Below the pieces are notes generated by a model. The model worked only from the letters and a program-made list of their open reading frames with translations, did not search any database and was not told the DNA's origin. This document shows, in pieces, positions 11,332 through 23,287 of a DNA stretch of 64,000 bases (the first letter of the stretch is position 1; each line of letters begins with the position of its first letter). Source of the stretch: Stereum hirsutum FP-91666 SS1. Taxonomy: Eukaryota; Basidiomycota; Agaricomycetes; Russulales; Stereaceae. The position numbers were made by a program, and so were the translations under genes. The stretch covers positions 1,634,283-1,698,282 of the forward strand of contig NW_006763141.1 in the NCBI RefSeq assembly GCF_000264905.1, written 5' to 3'.

Positions 11332-13521
11332 CTAAGATGGGGATATCGGAAATCTGAAGGGCATGGCGATACCCTCTATTTGGCGAGACTCTTGAGGGTT
11401 ATGGCCGCTGATGCCGGGAAGCCGCAAATCGCATATGAGACGATGCTCAGCCCAGTCCCTGTGAACAATGAAAGTGATGGTCAGGACATCTGCAACGAAG
11501 CGATAGCGGAAAAGACATGGATAATCATTACAGTTTCTGGGATTCCGAGCCGCAGTACTCTGTCGTTTTACACGCCTTGCATTTTGCGGTCCTGCGTTTC
11601 TTACACCCTTGCCGTTCGCACTCCTTCGTTACTTGACAGTAATACCGGAGTACGTCGAACAAAAGCCATGGTCGCATGTACTTTGTCACTTCGGTTTCAG
11701 GTAGGCTGGGAGGAAGAACCGTGCGTGGGAAATACCGCGGGGGTGAAGGCTTCCCTGGACCGACATACGAGGTATCAAGAAGAGCCCGGAGGGATCGAGG
11801 CCTGGGAAGTTGTCGTCGGATGCATGGGAGCACGGAAGGGTCCATTTTTACTAGGCCGACGACATTAGACAATATGCGGGTTATATGGCCTAGGAGAGGC
11901 GAATGTGAACACGTTTGGTTAAAGACTCATTAGTTGCGATGACAGAGAGGTAACTAGTCAACTGAATCTGCAAATGAAGAAAGCGAGCACTGACCAGATG
12001 CTGGGACTGAACCACAGTACGGAAGGACCTCGTCCAAGACATCAAAAAATCCCGCCCGCACCAGGACACGAAAATAGCCCGATGTCTCCTTACGAATTCT
12101 CAGTTCCGGACACCCAAGGATAGCCGAAATAACTTGCAATATAGAGTACAAAAGGTCGGTGGCGGAAGGCGATGGTGAATGCAAAGGGCTACCACGCGCC
12201 ACATCATGTAGAAGTTGGAACATACTTCTCCAGAAACCCTTCGCGTGTATCAAAGTACGCACAAAGTCTGGCTCGTCGGTGACATGAAGCTCCAGTATGG
12301 ACGATCCATACTCATATAATAAGTAAAGCATATCGATGGTTTTGCTGTGGCAGTTCCGACCGTGAAGATGAGCAAAGGACCATTGGAACTTGGCGAGGAC
12401 ATGCCGAAAGCTTCCAGCGCCCAGAAGAATATCCTTAAAGAGCTTTTGAGCAGTAACCTGTCCGCGAGGCGAGCGGGATTGAACTTCAACTTGATCATAT
12501 GCTGCTAGCAAGAACGGATCAAGCATGTGAAAGTCTACTGAGCCGGCTGAATGCATCCAGTATCGTGTTACGAGGCTGTGTGGTGAGATCCTCGTCGGAG
12601 CGCAACGTCTAGCAACGCATAAATCAGTTGCAATCCAGCCGTTTTCGCAGACCTGAGATAAAAGTAGAACCTTGATGAATGCCCCATCTTTGGTTACAGT
12701 ACAGATCACATTGACGATCCCTGTGATGAGAGTTCGCTCATCTACAATAGCGTCATAAGAAACACCAAGGTCAATCCAGAGCTATGTAGACCTTCGTGAG
12801 CGCCATGCCAATGAGGAAGAAGTTATGGACCTGGGGAAGGACGGACTTACACGTAGCATCATATTGTGCCAGTGCGTGAGAATGGCAGATATAGCCAGTT
12901 TATCTGCTGATCGAGGGCGATGACAGATGTACGCACATATTTGCGCTAGCAGCTTCAGAGGTACGTAGTATAACGAGTGGACCTAATGCACAGAGATCCC
13001 TCGCAATATTAGAAAATAGTTGAAGATTCAAGATATTTACCACTAACCTTCCGTAGTTCATGCGGCGAGGTCGGCAAAACAGCATACGTATAAGAGTCCA
13101 GCGTCTGACGCGAGCCGCTCACACATTCGCATAGCCTGTCGACTATTCCTGCACGAACGAGCCCATGCCACGTGGAGGCCTTGTCGGGTGATTTTATGGC
13201 AATAGTTATGCAGCGCTCCACTGGGGATATGTCCTGCATTTCTAGGATGAAAATGGTCAAGATATCGGAGGACGACGGAAGAATGCGTACTCTGCGTGTG
13301 TCTCCCCATTTGTTCGTCTGCTCAACCGGCGAACCAGGGTGTAGATCAAAGACATCTACGAGCCTCTGAGGATTGTTTTCCAACAGCCGTTCCCACTTCT
13401 CATTCAGTTCGGGAGGGTAATCAGAGAACCTCTCGTCCATCAATTGGAGTGATGAAGGTGCGTTGTAGACTGGTCGCCAGTGGTCGTTATGTTGAAGAAA
13501 AGTTCGCTTCCGACCCGGCAT
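11332..13521 (-). CDS. MYND-finger protein with helical N-terminal region
   Basis: Five exons with matching phases: 13521-13048, 12982-12851, 12781-11995, 11889-11532 and 11458-11332; 625 aa. The ATG at 13521 starts MPGRKRTFLQHNDHW. The first 500 residues are Leu-rich and helical, probably an armadillo-like repeat fold as in many basidiomycete MYND proteins. The MYND finger is at residues about 554-594: C-x4-C-x7-C-x2-C-x4-YC, then DWAEHRLIC. It becomes complete only when the 73-bp intron at 11459-11531 is removed. One ligand is missing: the position that is normally Cys in YCSxxCQ is Ser here (YCGSESQ), a single-base change from TGC. MYND fingers bind short proline-containing peptides, and zinc binding may be weakened. 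It sits between the arms of the inverted duplication. Substrate and partner are unknown. Confidence 0.78.
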
Positions 13522-13559
13522 TCTCCGAGAGGCGCCAGGCGTGTCGTGCCACTCCGTTT

Positions 13560-13957
13560 GCTATTGGCAACAATCTTTACGGTTGTAACGACGTGCACTA
13601 CAACTACTCTTAGGTATGGCTGCCTATGGAGCTTTGTATGGAGCTCTCCTTCACGCCATCTTGATAGTCGTCATCGTCACTTTCGCACACCTGTTGGTCT
13701 GCGTCCAAACGACGTTCTCGGTGGTCTTTGTGACAAGTGAACACTTTTTCGATTTCTCGTCTACGTTTGATGGAATCACGCCAGCTGATATGCATTTTAC
13801 AGTACTTACTGTTAGACACAGCGGCGACGGCCAAAACTGTCTGCTATATTTTGGTCAGTACACTACACTGATGCGTTTCTCTTGCGTTTCTCGCTACTCT
13901 ATCATATACTTCCCCACAACTTGAATTAACAACCTTGAGGTGCTCATAGTGAATTCT
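13560..13957 (+). other. Inner edge of inverted arm B: copy of a 7-helix gene's 3' end plus promoter
   Basis: About 13560-13690 matches the reverse complement of about 3570-3450, the last exon of the degraded multi-helix gene (shared tract encoding TTLRY and the following CTGCCTATGGAGCT). The match continues through the promoter region up to the start codon at 13958. The breakpoint must lie near 13560, because the MYND gene begins 40 bases further left. The host exon is therefore present only as a fragment here, which suggests that arm A (left) is the source. Confidence 0.6.
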
Positions 13958-15142
13958 ATGAGCTTCACAACCATCGCCCTGCTTCTCTTCCTCAATGGCG
14001 CACTCGCTAACTTCACCGTCACCTTTGCACCTACCTCCGTCATCGAATGTCAGGAACTTGAAGTATCCTGGACGGGAGGCGACGGAGCGCTGACGTTCTG
14101 GTCCACTCCCGATATCGAATAACGCCACGATTACTATCACAGACTTGGGAGAGCAGAGCTCCCCATTTCATTGGCCTGCGGTGAACATCCCCTCCGGCAC
14201 AGCCGTAACCATCATTATCCAACCCTCTACGTCGGATCTCTCGTCGACCTCGGGCGATACTTTGTTCGTTGTCGGTACCGGTTCGGATACGAGTTGTCTG
14301 CCGCAGGCGACATCGAGCAACTCCACGTCTTTGAATACGAGCCGGACTCGAATTTCATCTTCTACTTCGACGTCCATTGGCCCACACAACGAAGACGGTC
14401 TGTGGGACTCCCGCTATTTCCACCACGATCCTGCTACTGATATAATATTCTTCCTTTACATAATTCTATAGGAGTTACATCTTCAACCACACAAACCGGG
14501 ATCTCACGCATCATCGTCATAGAATCCGTCCTGGTAGCAATAATCGCAACTACTCTAGTCATCCTCCTCATCCACACTGCCTTGCATTATCGTAAACAAA
14601 GAGCCAGACGACGACCCAAGCCCAATTCACCACCCTCGCATTCCGCAGATAGAATCGACCCGTTTATGGACCCGGCTGGAGGTGGTCAAGCACCACCTGC
14701 GCGGACATCAGCCGAAGTTAACAATGCGCCTAGCGAGTCTGAATCCGTGCTCGCGATGGCCGGAAGCTTCTTTTCGACAAGGATCTCGACAACGCGAAGT
14801 ACGAATACAGACGCCAACCCAACGCGACTGGCACCTCCGCCGAAGAAAGCGCGTCGAGAGAGGGGACATCGGAGCACTGAGACCATGAACCCAATGGTCG
14901 AAAACACGGAGCAGCCACCTCGAGAAGTATCAGCTCGTGATGGAGAGGGAGAGGGAGAAGGAGAAGGGCAGGGACATGATATTCACTATCTGGTACGGGA
15001 GATGGGGAGGCTGAAGGCGAGGTTAGACGCGCTCACTTCTGCGCAGGGTAACGTTGGGTCATCGAATAGGACGGAGAATGGTTCTGAGAACCTCAGTACG
15101 AAACCACCGACGTATCGTTCACGGACTGGGGGATCTGAATAA
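13958..15142 (+). pseudogene. Single-pass membrane protein with PPxY tail, copy B (frameshifted)
   Basis: Paralogue of 1976-3165 on the opposite strand. Exons 13958-14397 and 14472-15142 have the same splice sites as copy A. The signal peptide, ectodomain start (PTSVIECQELEVSWTGG), stalk, membrane helix, HYLVREMGRLKARLDA and PPTY tail are all preserved. At about 14115 five bases present in copy A are absent (GATATATTGGCGAATAA in A, GATATCGAATAA in B), which puts TAA in frame after WSTPDIE. Exon 1 is 11 bases shorter than in copy A: five from this lesion and six from an in-frame difference in the stalk. The five-base loss is therefore the only frame-breaking change I can find. As read, only about 55 residues including the signal peptide are made. 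Recent loss, an alternative product or a sequencing error are all possible. Confidence 0.75.
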
Positions 15143-15977
15143 TAATAATACTTTTTATTTTGTACGGGAGTGAGGGCGGGATCGTCGAGCAGTGGAAGAT
15201 GTGGCTGATTGTGGGTCTATCCACGTTAGATCTTCGGCGGCACCTTCGAAACAATCGATGGGTTATGGTAGGGGCGACACGAAACTATATTGAGACAATA
15301 GCTGAGAAGTGAAAGCTCCAAGCATGTCGACTCTGCTGCCCAAGCTGCTACACTTCTGTAATTTTCTGCAATTTAGTCTCGACAAAATTGAGGAAAGAGA
15401 TCGAAATTTACCGATGCTGCCTCGTTTCCATGTCGATCCTTGAAGACGTTATGCTACGATCGGAGGCGTGCCGAACGAGGTACCGTCCAGTCATGACATT
15501 GGCACAAGTCACCACTACTGTACATATGGAGAACAAAGCACAGACGTCGGCACGTTCGACGAAAGGAGGGCAGGATCGTTCCAGCCGTTCATTTCGTCCG
15601 ATCAGCGCAGGCAGGTCCATATTTTGGGAACGTGTCAGTGACACCGCAGTCGTTTCGTCCTTTGTTCGCACGGCGCATGATTACGTTGTCGCGAAAGCCC
15701 TTTCAACAAACAAAGGACGGTCTAACCAAATCGGGATACGAAACCTTTTGTCCGTGAAATCTTTCTGAACGCGTCTACGTAACCACGGCGTCCCCTTGCA
15801 TGGCATTCAAAGGGCTCCGGACACGAGGGGAGGAATCCAAACGAGTCAAAGGGATCAGAAATCAGTTATAAGGTGTCCGTCTACAGGAAAATCTCCAAAC
15901 AACTCTGCCCTCAGTGCGCTCAACTTCATTCGTCTCAACCATCCCTACTTTGACTCTACAAGCCTTCGGTCATCGAC
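15143..15977. other. Spacer between membrane gene and regulator, copy B
   Basis: Counterpart of 1098-1975. Non-coding with short broken frames. It holds the presumed promoter of the regulator at 15978; the last 80 bases before the start are pyrimidine-rich. No conserved regulatory motif was recognised with confidence. Confidence 0.5.
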
Positions 15978-17658
15978 ATGAACTACACCGCGACAGGCCA
16001 AGCTTACATCGACTGGTACATTGTCGCAGGCACGATAGGATCGTTCTTGGACAGACTATACAAGAACCCGCAACAGCAACCGACGGCACAAGAACATCCC
16101 GAGACAGTTTCGGTAAGTCTTGACCATCCTTGTTGTGTGTCTCAGCTTCTCATATCGTCTGGTCGTGTAGTATACCCTGTTGCCGAGACTCGACCAGTCG
16201 AACGGGACACGTGCGGCCAGGGACTGGACTGGTTCATTTCCCACGACCTCCGACACACTGACAACCACCGCCGACTTCACTGCTCAAACCGAGGACGAGA
16301 GTCCTCACACCATCGAGCCCCCCATGTCGTCCGCTATGCCCTTTGTCCCTACCCCCGTCTCTGCCGCAGTGACCCATCAAGAGTCAGACGAGCGACTCTA
16401 CGTGACCCCAGGCCTGGATCTCCCGTCTTCGAACCCGTCTATGGCTTCCACTGGTCTTTCGACACCGACTCCCTACGATCTCGAGCTCTTCGATGTCATA
16501 CCGCGCCTCTCTGGCAATGGCAAGGCCCTCATGCCCCCTCTTGATTCGACTACGTTCACAGGTTCAGGAGCATCCCTGAGGGATCCTACAATGCGCCTCC
16601 CCACATTCTCGAGCCTGCCGTCTTCGACCATGGGTTCTATGGATGTTACCTCAGCAAACTTGTATCAGCCCTCTGAGCGTGGCAAAGGGAAACGTCGAAT
16701 GATCGATCCCTCCAGCGACATCGACAGACACATCACGTCTCCTGACTCGTTCGCGTTTCCCTTGGGCTGCTCTATCTCGGCGCCATCTGGTCTTCTTGAC
16801 TTCCCACTCCTTGACATACCACCAGGCGACTCTGATCAGTCTCTTGGCTTCGAGGACGATCCTTGGTTCGCGGAAACGGCGCTTCAGCTGCTCACGCCGG
16901 ATGACGAACTTTATGTCCGAGCATTGGAGTTTGCCACAGCCAGGAACAAGAGGCAGAGGTCCCCGTCGCTCGATACCAGCGATCTCAGGAGTCGCAAGAA
17001 GGCAAAGATGACGACCGACGACGACGACAATTTGGAGCCTCACGGTCACGAAGACACAGTACGCTGGACCACTCCGGTGGTCCAGCCCAACAAACAATTA
17101 GAACAGGGGGCATTCGCCTACGAGGATGTTCCCCCACAACGCGACGTACCCCGTTTTCTACCTGCTGCCGAAGCTGGACCTGCGGAGGGCTCTAGCACCA
17201 GCGGCAAGGAGAGGGTACCCTGCCCGATCCCGTCTTGCTCTATGACTTTTGCCTGCCAGAGGACCGCCTGGCGGCACGTGGCCACTAACAGAAACCACAG
17301 CGGCGTCCGGTCAGAGCCTGGCTGGGAAGTCCGTTATGGCATTCCGCTGAACACTCAGCGGCTGAGGATTAGGTGCCCTTATATAGGGTGCGAACGCCAC
17401 AACAGGAAGCGAGGTCTGCGAAGCGACGAAATGAACAATCATATGCGCGATGTTCATCGCGTGGGCGTGGAGACGTGGAAGAAGAGGGTGGCTACGCTCA
17501 TAAGGAGGAGGCAGTTGGCGGGAACATGGACGGCGGAGGACGAAGTTAGCACGGAGTGGGAGTATGAGGCGGAGGTGACGAACTTTCAGGAATTGTCGAG
17601 CGATGTTGTTGACAAAGACCTGGTCGCTTGGTCCGGCAAGTACGTCTGGATTGTTTAA
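15978..17658 (+). CDS. C2H2-type zinc-finger regulator, copy B
   Basis: Two exons, 15978-16112 and 16171-17658, with a 58-bp GTAAGT...TAG intron in phase 0; 540 aa. Residues 1-45 form a small hydrophobic/helical start (MNYTATGQAYIDW...SFLDRLYKN). A Ser/Thr/Pro-rich disordered stretch reaches about residue 280, with a basic KGKRRM and a later RSRKKAK element that could be nuclear-localisation signals. Two zinc-finger-like motifs lie near the C-terminus (about residues 396-480): C-x4-C-x12-H-x6-H (CPIPSC...WRH...NH) and C-x4-C-x17-H-x4-H (CPYIGC...NNHMRDVH). Both depart from the classical C-x2-C-x12-H-x3-H spacing. It follows the broken membrane-protein copy B, as in arm A. A DNA-binding transcription-factor role is inferred from the fingers; targets are unknown. 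Confidence 0.82.
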
Positions 17659-19434
17659 AGGCTGTACGCTATAGAGAGTCTTGGGTAAATCTCGCGATAC
17701 TGAATTGGACAGACGATGCGCTTACGATTTCCATGTTACAAACACGAAATTCTCTTCTCCCATTTTATCTTGGCCTTTGAATCGCATCTATGTCTTGCAA
17801 CTGTATATATTACCGTCGCCGATATATTTTAGTACCATGAAGAAAGTATCAGTTCCACAAGAACGAATGAGATCAACGAGATCGAGACGAACGGTCGTCG
17901 AGCGGAGGCCCTGATCGCCACAGTGGCGTCACCCCGGACAGATCGATAGAGCAGGCCATCTAGAAAGTTCGGTGTGATGAATGCCTGTCTGCCGAGTAGA
18001 ACCCGTTATAACCATTCAGCGAAAGATGAACGGCATAAGAGAGGTGAGATGCTGCACCGTGTTGGCATACTGCCCGACCTCGAGGGAACAGCAAGACATG
18101 CGAGTAAGAAAACTGATGCTCTCCACGAGCTCAGCAGTCACTTTGAGTTTCTCCAAGTGGCGACGAGTCCAGTAACTCATACATCGTCAAAGAACCGGAG
18201 GCATGGCAGTGAGTAGCCAGGACAGATCGCAGTGATTCTTGTTGGATTCTGGTGACAGCGCGCACATCGCAGCGGTAGACGTACTTGATACAGACGATTG
18301 ATATTCAGGTATTTGTCGGAACTGATCGATGAAGCGGCAAGGACGATGCAATGAGGAGAAGAGCGGAGGACAAGAGGAGGAAAAAGTTTGAGCACCTTTT
18401 CGCCTTGGTCGTAGTGCAGAGCAACGGGCGTGGGAAACATCGACGAATCGGGAATGATACGCCACTGCCTGTGCAGCCACAACAGCCACTTTGCCCAGAA
18501 CCCAACCAGAACCAGTGACCGTGTAGCAGCTTCGAACGTCCGTCCTTGGAACTGCCGGGTCAAACGTCCTGCACAGGCCAGATGCAGGTAGTAAGTGAAG
18601 AGCGCTGGTGACGCCAAACCAGCCAACAATGCTTCGCTCGACCAAACAGTTCCACAGAGATTTTACGCCACTGCAGAGAATCTTGAGAGGAGGCGGTTGG
18701 GAGGTGGACAAGGTGTTTCTTACTACTTCTGTATGCTTACTGGGCTTTCAACATCGATACCTCTCTTCTGCGTGGCTTCTGCTTGGTTTTTATCCTTAGG
18801 TCACCGTTCATTGGCTCGAATCAACAACTTACCTAGGCTAGCCACATCGTCCAAACATCGTCCAGCATTCTTGATCAACGACCGTGTCTAAATTCTGCTT
18901 GCCTCTCGCGCTGTGCTGATTTCCATCACAGAACCCACCCATAATACATCTCATATCACGATCGGCGGTACATAATACTCACGCAAAATTATCCCAGCTA
19001 GCCAGCCAACATCCCATTACATTGCAGCATCAAACCTTGGTACGCCCCCATCTTCAGGTGATATTCTCCCATTTCCAAGTTGAGACTTTTCAGGACACCA
19101 TAGGACGACATTATTGGGAGACAGCTCCACTGCATCACATATGATAGAACGTCTTTGCTTTCTGTTGGACTTCTTATGCATCTATGGAGACAGGTAGGCT
19201 TTGCAATGATCAATCGTCCCAAGCAAGCTACTCATTTTCAGTCTGCCAAGATGACGCACCACGCTGCAAAGTTATTGGCCGGTGGGAATCATTATTTCTC
19301 ATAAATATGCTCCTCAAAGCTCTGTAACGGAGCCGAGAAACTCAGCGCTCCTTTACAACCCTCGCTCGCATTCGTCGCTCTTTCTGCTGTGTCTCTGACC
19401 GACCTTGCCATCCACCTCAGTCGATTCATTCAGT
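17659..19434. other. About 1.8 kb without a confident gene
   Basis: The longest frames are on the minus strand (18711-18187 and 18629-18177). They overlap in different phases, show no recognisable domain and have no clear splice support. The part from about 18080 to 18290 is a diverged copy of 21360-21545 (see repeat entries). The last 100 bases hold the promoter of the seven-helix gene at 19435. Confidence 0.45.
18080..18290 (+). repeat. Diverged direct repeat, left copy
   Basis: Shares order and sequence with 21360-21545: both contain a GAGTTTCTCC/GAATTTTCTCC start, CAGTAACT(C/T)AT, CGAAGAACCGGAG or CAAAGAACCGGAG, GCAGTGAGT, TCTTGTTG and a final CGCACATCGCAG or CGCATCGCAG. The two copies flank the intact seven-helix gene, so they are probably the relics of a tandem duplication of that locus. 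Confidence 0.55.
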
Positions 19435-21143
19435 ATGCCTCTCGACGATACTGGAATGCACCGTCTCGGCCTTGGCTTTATTTACCGCATGACTCCCGTC
19501 ATTGTGGTGTCCATTCTATACGGTACGTCCAGATCAGTGCATCGATGCCCCGATGTCCACAGCGCCATACCACAGAGAAGATACTGACATAAACGACAGG
19601 AATGTACATTGCGACACTTTGCGTTGCCACTCGTGGCCTATGGTACGCCCCCATCCTTTTCTGGACCCTCATTCATCGGTCTGACTCATGATACGCTCCT
19701 ACAGGCAAAGAGGACTGTCAAATAGAACGAACGCCATGGTCTTCCTAGTCCTATATCTCGTATTCCTCGTGAGCACCGCCTTATGGGCACTCGAGCTCGC
19801 TCAACTCGTCGGATTGGACGAAATCCTTTTATCGCCGGACGGGCTGGAGACTGAAGGGCTATTCAACCGGTTTTATGCGCTTGTCGCGCGAGAGACGAAG
19901 ATTACTGGTGTGCTCTTTGAATGTCAGGTAACTATATTATTCGTTCTCTTACTTATTCCTTTGACTGTCTGAAAGCATTACTGACATATTTTCGGCCGGC
20001 GACAGATGATTCTAGGCGATATCCTTGTAATTTGGCGCTCGAGTGCGATCTGGTTCGACCGTCGCGTCGTGGTGCTCATCCCCATATTCTGGTGGGCCCT
20101 GATGATTGGTATCGTCGATTCGTTCTTTTTTTTCCCCACAATTTGTGCCTTCGTCATCGGCTGATCGCTTTTTTCTCTCTAACAACAGTGAACATGATCG
20201 TCCACGCCTCGTTCTGCCAATCAGGGTTCTCAGCTACAAATTATAGTCAATTATGCAAAGGCACGGATATCGCAGCGCCTGTCCTGTCCATCCTCGTGAA
20301 CGTATCCGTGATGGTGCTCACCCTCTGGAAAGCCTGGTCAGTGCTTTACTCCTCGAAGTGGTTTTATGTCGTAAAATATTTACTTGACTTTGGCTTGACT
20401 TCGCTGTATTAGGTTGCTGCGAGAGATGCTCAGAGACTCATTCCGCCGGAAAAGAACTACCAAGCTTTTCCCTCTTTTCGTTCTTCTCATCGAGTCGGGT
20501 ACACTCTACGTCGTCATGCTGGTGAGCAACACAATTACTATACGAATCGTAAGTCTGCCCAAGTACTCACATGAGACTGTACAACTCTAGATCGCAGACC
20601 TCCTTGTAACATCGCTTGTCACCGGGAGCACCGAAAGTGCAGGCCACATGATCGATTGTCTTTCTGGTTACGCCACAGTCCAGTTCGTCGTACGTCATAT
20701 CTACCATTTTCTTCCATATCGCTTCATGATCAGTAAAACTTTCATCTTCATACTTACGCTCTTATCAGGGAATATACCCAACACTAATGCTCGTCGTCCT
20801 CCGCGAATCCATCTGGAACGACGACAGCGAAAGTCACTCCCGCGGAAGCAGCATCGGCATTGGTATCGGCAACACCGGAGAACAGAACAATAAACGTGAT
20901 AAAGCACGTAGTAATAAAAGCGCCGAGGCCCAAGTTCTCTCTGTAGGGAGCAGAATGCATTTCGCGATGCGGACTGAGACTCAGACGGACACGAAGCTGG
21001 AAAGTGCGACGTTGAGATCGATTGGAGATGTTAACGTTGGCATGGGCGCTGTGCAACGGAGTGTCGCGGTGCAGTTCGTAGCTGAGGGGTCTAATGGCGG
21101 TAGTGCGGAGAAGGAAAACTACAGAGGTGGATTGGCAGTATGA
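19435..21143 (+). CDS. Seven-helix integral membrane protein
   Basis: Eight exons: 19435-19522, 19600-19642, 19705-19927, 20006-20108, 20189-20336, 20413-20521, 20591-20689 and 20769-21143; 395 aa, all phases consistent. Seven hydrophobic segments are spaced along residues 1-260: MTPVIVVSILYGMYIATL, VFLVLYLVFLVSTALWAL, LGDILVIW, VVVLIPIFWWALMIVNM, APVLSILVNVSVMVLTLW, LFVLLIESGTLYVVML and VGIYPTLMLVVL. A Ser/Gly-rich cytosolic tail of about 120 residues follows. The layout resembles the large lineage-specific seven-helix families of agaricomycetes, whose function is unknown; receptor activity is not established. A decayed relative lies 0.5 kb downstream. Confidence 0.82.
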
Positions 21144-21359
21144 AAATCGAAGGCCTCGAAAGACTCGGATACTTATGTCGGCCTAAGTGTGTATTTATTT
21201 CATGGACCATTTCAGATGCGCGCACTTTTGGAGCACCGTCCCCAATGATGGCCATCACGGTGCGTGCGCGGTTTTCCCCGTGTGGTACAAAACAATTTTG
21301 AGGCAAGTAGACAGACGGAGACTCGGACACGCAGCGAGGGATCGCGACAGACCTCAGGG

Positions 21360-21545
21360 GAGCAGCAAGACGTGCAGAGCCGGTTCGATGCTCTTCGTGA
21401 AAACAGAGGTCTCTCTGAATTTTCTCCGAGTGGCGGTGACTTCAGTAACTTATATCGTCGAAGAACCGGAGACATAAGTGTCCAAGACGGCAGTGAGTCT
21501 TGTTGAACTTCGTGAGTGCGCACTTGGTGCGCACGCATCGCAGAG
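21360..21545 (+). repeat. Diverged direct repeat, right copy
   Basis: Partner of 18080-18290. It sits just behind the 3' end of the intact seven-helix gene and in front of the broken paralogue, as expected if one unit (spacer plus seven-helix gene) was duplicated in tandem. Confidence 0.55.
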
Positions 21546-21669
21546 CATCTGGAAATCACCCCCGTGCTTACGAGACCTAACTCGGGCTAATCTGAACTCG
21601 GTGTAATGTGCTGTATTTCTCATGGATTCCATAACTAGCCAAAACGATTTACGGAGCATCAAGTAACGG

Positions 21670-22760
21670 TTTAGCCTCGTTCTTCTCGCTACCCTGCTGT
21701 TCTCCCTGTCGACTGTCAATTTCATCTTCGCCCGAATATCCTACGATATCTTACTCCCCCTACTTGGCTTGAGCGAGCTAGGCGAGAATCCATTTCTGAG
21801 AAGTCATCGCATATCAACTGCTAGCATCATATCTGGGGAAATGATGGTGCGTCATCTTCCACATTCTTTTATACAAGATTAACCATTATTATCAACAGTA
21901 TTCTCTAAGTGAAGTCGTATTAGCCTGGCGGACTTTCATCCTTTGCAAAGGCAAAACAGGTCTTCAGATTCTTGTAGTTGTATCGGTTTTCTCAATAACA
22001 GGTATCTTTGAAATATTTCTGTTAGTGGTGTAGCCTCGATCGATGAGCAATAATTCTGTGAACAGCTCTATGCCTCGCTAACGCATCACTCTTCGCCGCT
22101 TCTTCAGTCGGGAATGGGAGTGGCATTTGATCGGGGGGCACTAGTGGACTGATGTACATCCTACCACTCCTCGTCACGAATATTGAGGCCACAGTTATAG
22201 TAACCTCGAGAGCATGGTACGTTATGGTACGTCATTCACGATCATCAGTTCGCCATTACTTGATTCAGTGTCCTCCCTCACAAGGAATTCTCGCTCAGCA
22301 TTGCGCGCTGTTTTGCGCAAAGGCGATACGAGAACCAACATTAGAAAGATATCGGTTCTGCTTGTGGAATCTGGATTGCTACTGTGGCCACTCTGGGTAC
22401 GTTCATTGCCATGTCTTGAACCAACTGTCGCCATTTAGACATCTCCTTGTAACTCTTGCTTCTTGTCGGCGAGATTGACATATTGACATCATCGGATCTC
22501 AATTTGGTCTCGCAGTTGTCCTGCTCGTTGTCGGTACGGATTTCCTTCTCAAATGACTACACATATCCAGCATTGTATCTCAATGGGGTTGACACACCGT
22601 CGCGATTTATAGGGAATTCATGCAACATGTATCATTCTTGTTGCTCCTGTCAATAAATCAAGCCGCTTGCGAGCGACATCGAATCTCGGCGATACTCGAC
22701 CTGCACAAAGTACAATTCATTTTGCATCGGGTGCAGTACTTTCCCAAAGCCTTTAACTAG
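21670..22760 (+). pseudogene. Broken paralogue of the seven-helix gene
   Basis: Several exons align in order with the gene at 19435-21143: about 21672-21848 (LVLLATLLFSLSTVNFIF...SIISGEMM), 21900-22000 (SEVVLAWRTFIL, matching GDILVIWRSS), 22066-22215, around 22325-22400 (IRKISVLLVESGLLLWPLW, matching TTKLFPLFVLLIESGTLYVV) and 22612-22760 (GIHATCIILVAPVNKSSRLR, matching GIYPTLMLVVLRES). The first exons are not found. In the fourth segment the frame ...GSGI is followed by TGA at about 22130 and resumes in the same frame with SGGTSGLMYILPL. Missing start and in-frame stop argue for a pseudogene; a very short intron across the TGA is the alternative. Confidence 0.6.
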
Positions 22761-23287
22761 ATCATCATCGACGCGGACAAATAGTCAGTGAGAACTTTCA
22801 TATCGGAGAGTGTGTCTTACGGACACGGGGCGGCTTTCGCTTGCTGCAGATTCCGGCTTTGTGTATGTCGATGTCTAAGAGATTAGATGTAACCACTTTA
22901 CACTGCGTCCAAGTATTTGATCACGTTCCGGATTGGACCTGAGGGCTCGCATTTCGGCAAAGAGCTTGAGAAAATGATTGAGCTCAAAGGGCTCCTGCTG
23001 CTGAAAGTCGCTGAGCGCGTTGATGGGTTGGTGGGAGAAAGTGAAAGGTGTAGGGGCAGTATGATGTTGGGTGGGTTACATATTGTTTGGCTACTGGATG
23101 TGGGGACGACAAAGGAGTGGCGGTACAGAAGATCTCAAAGGCTGAACTTATTTCGGGAGGGGCTATGGTCAAAAACGGCTCGTTTCTTGTCGATCTGCCC
23201 GACTATTTAAAGGCTAGAACATGACAACGGAAAGCCGCACTGTTGTCTCTGTCTGTGAACACAAGGAAGGTCTCTGGGGCCCATAGG
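22761..23287. other. Intergenic, nothing recognised
   Basis: A plus-strand frame at 22917-23210 looks like chance coding. No motif, signal peptide or splice support. Confidence 0.45.
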
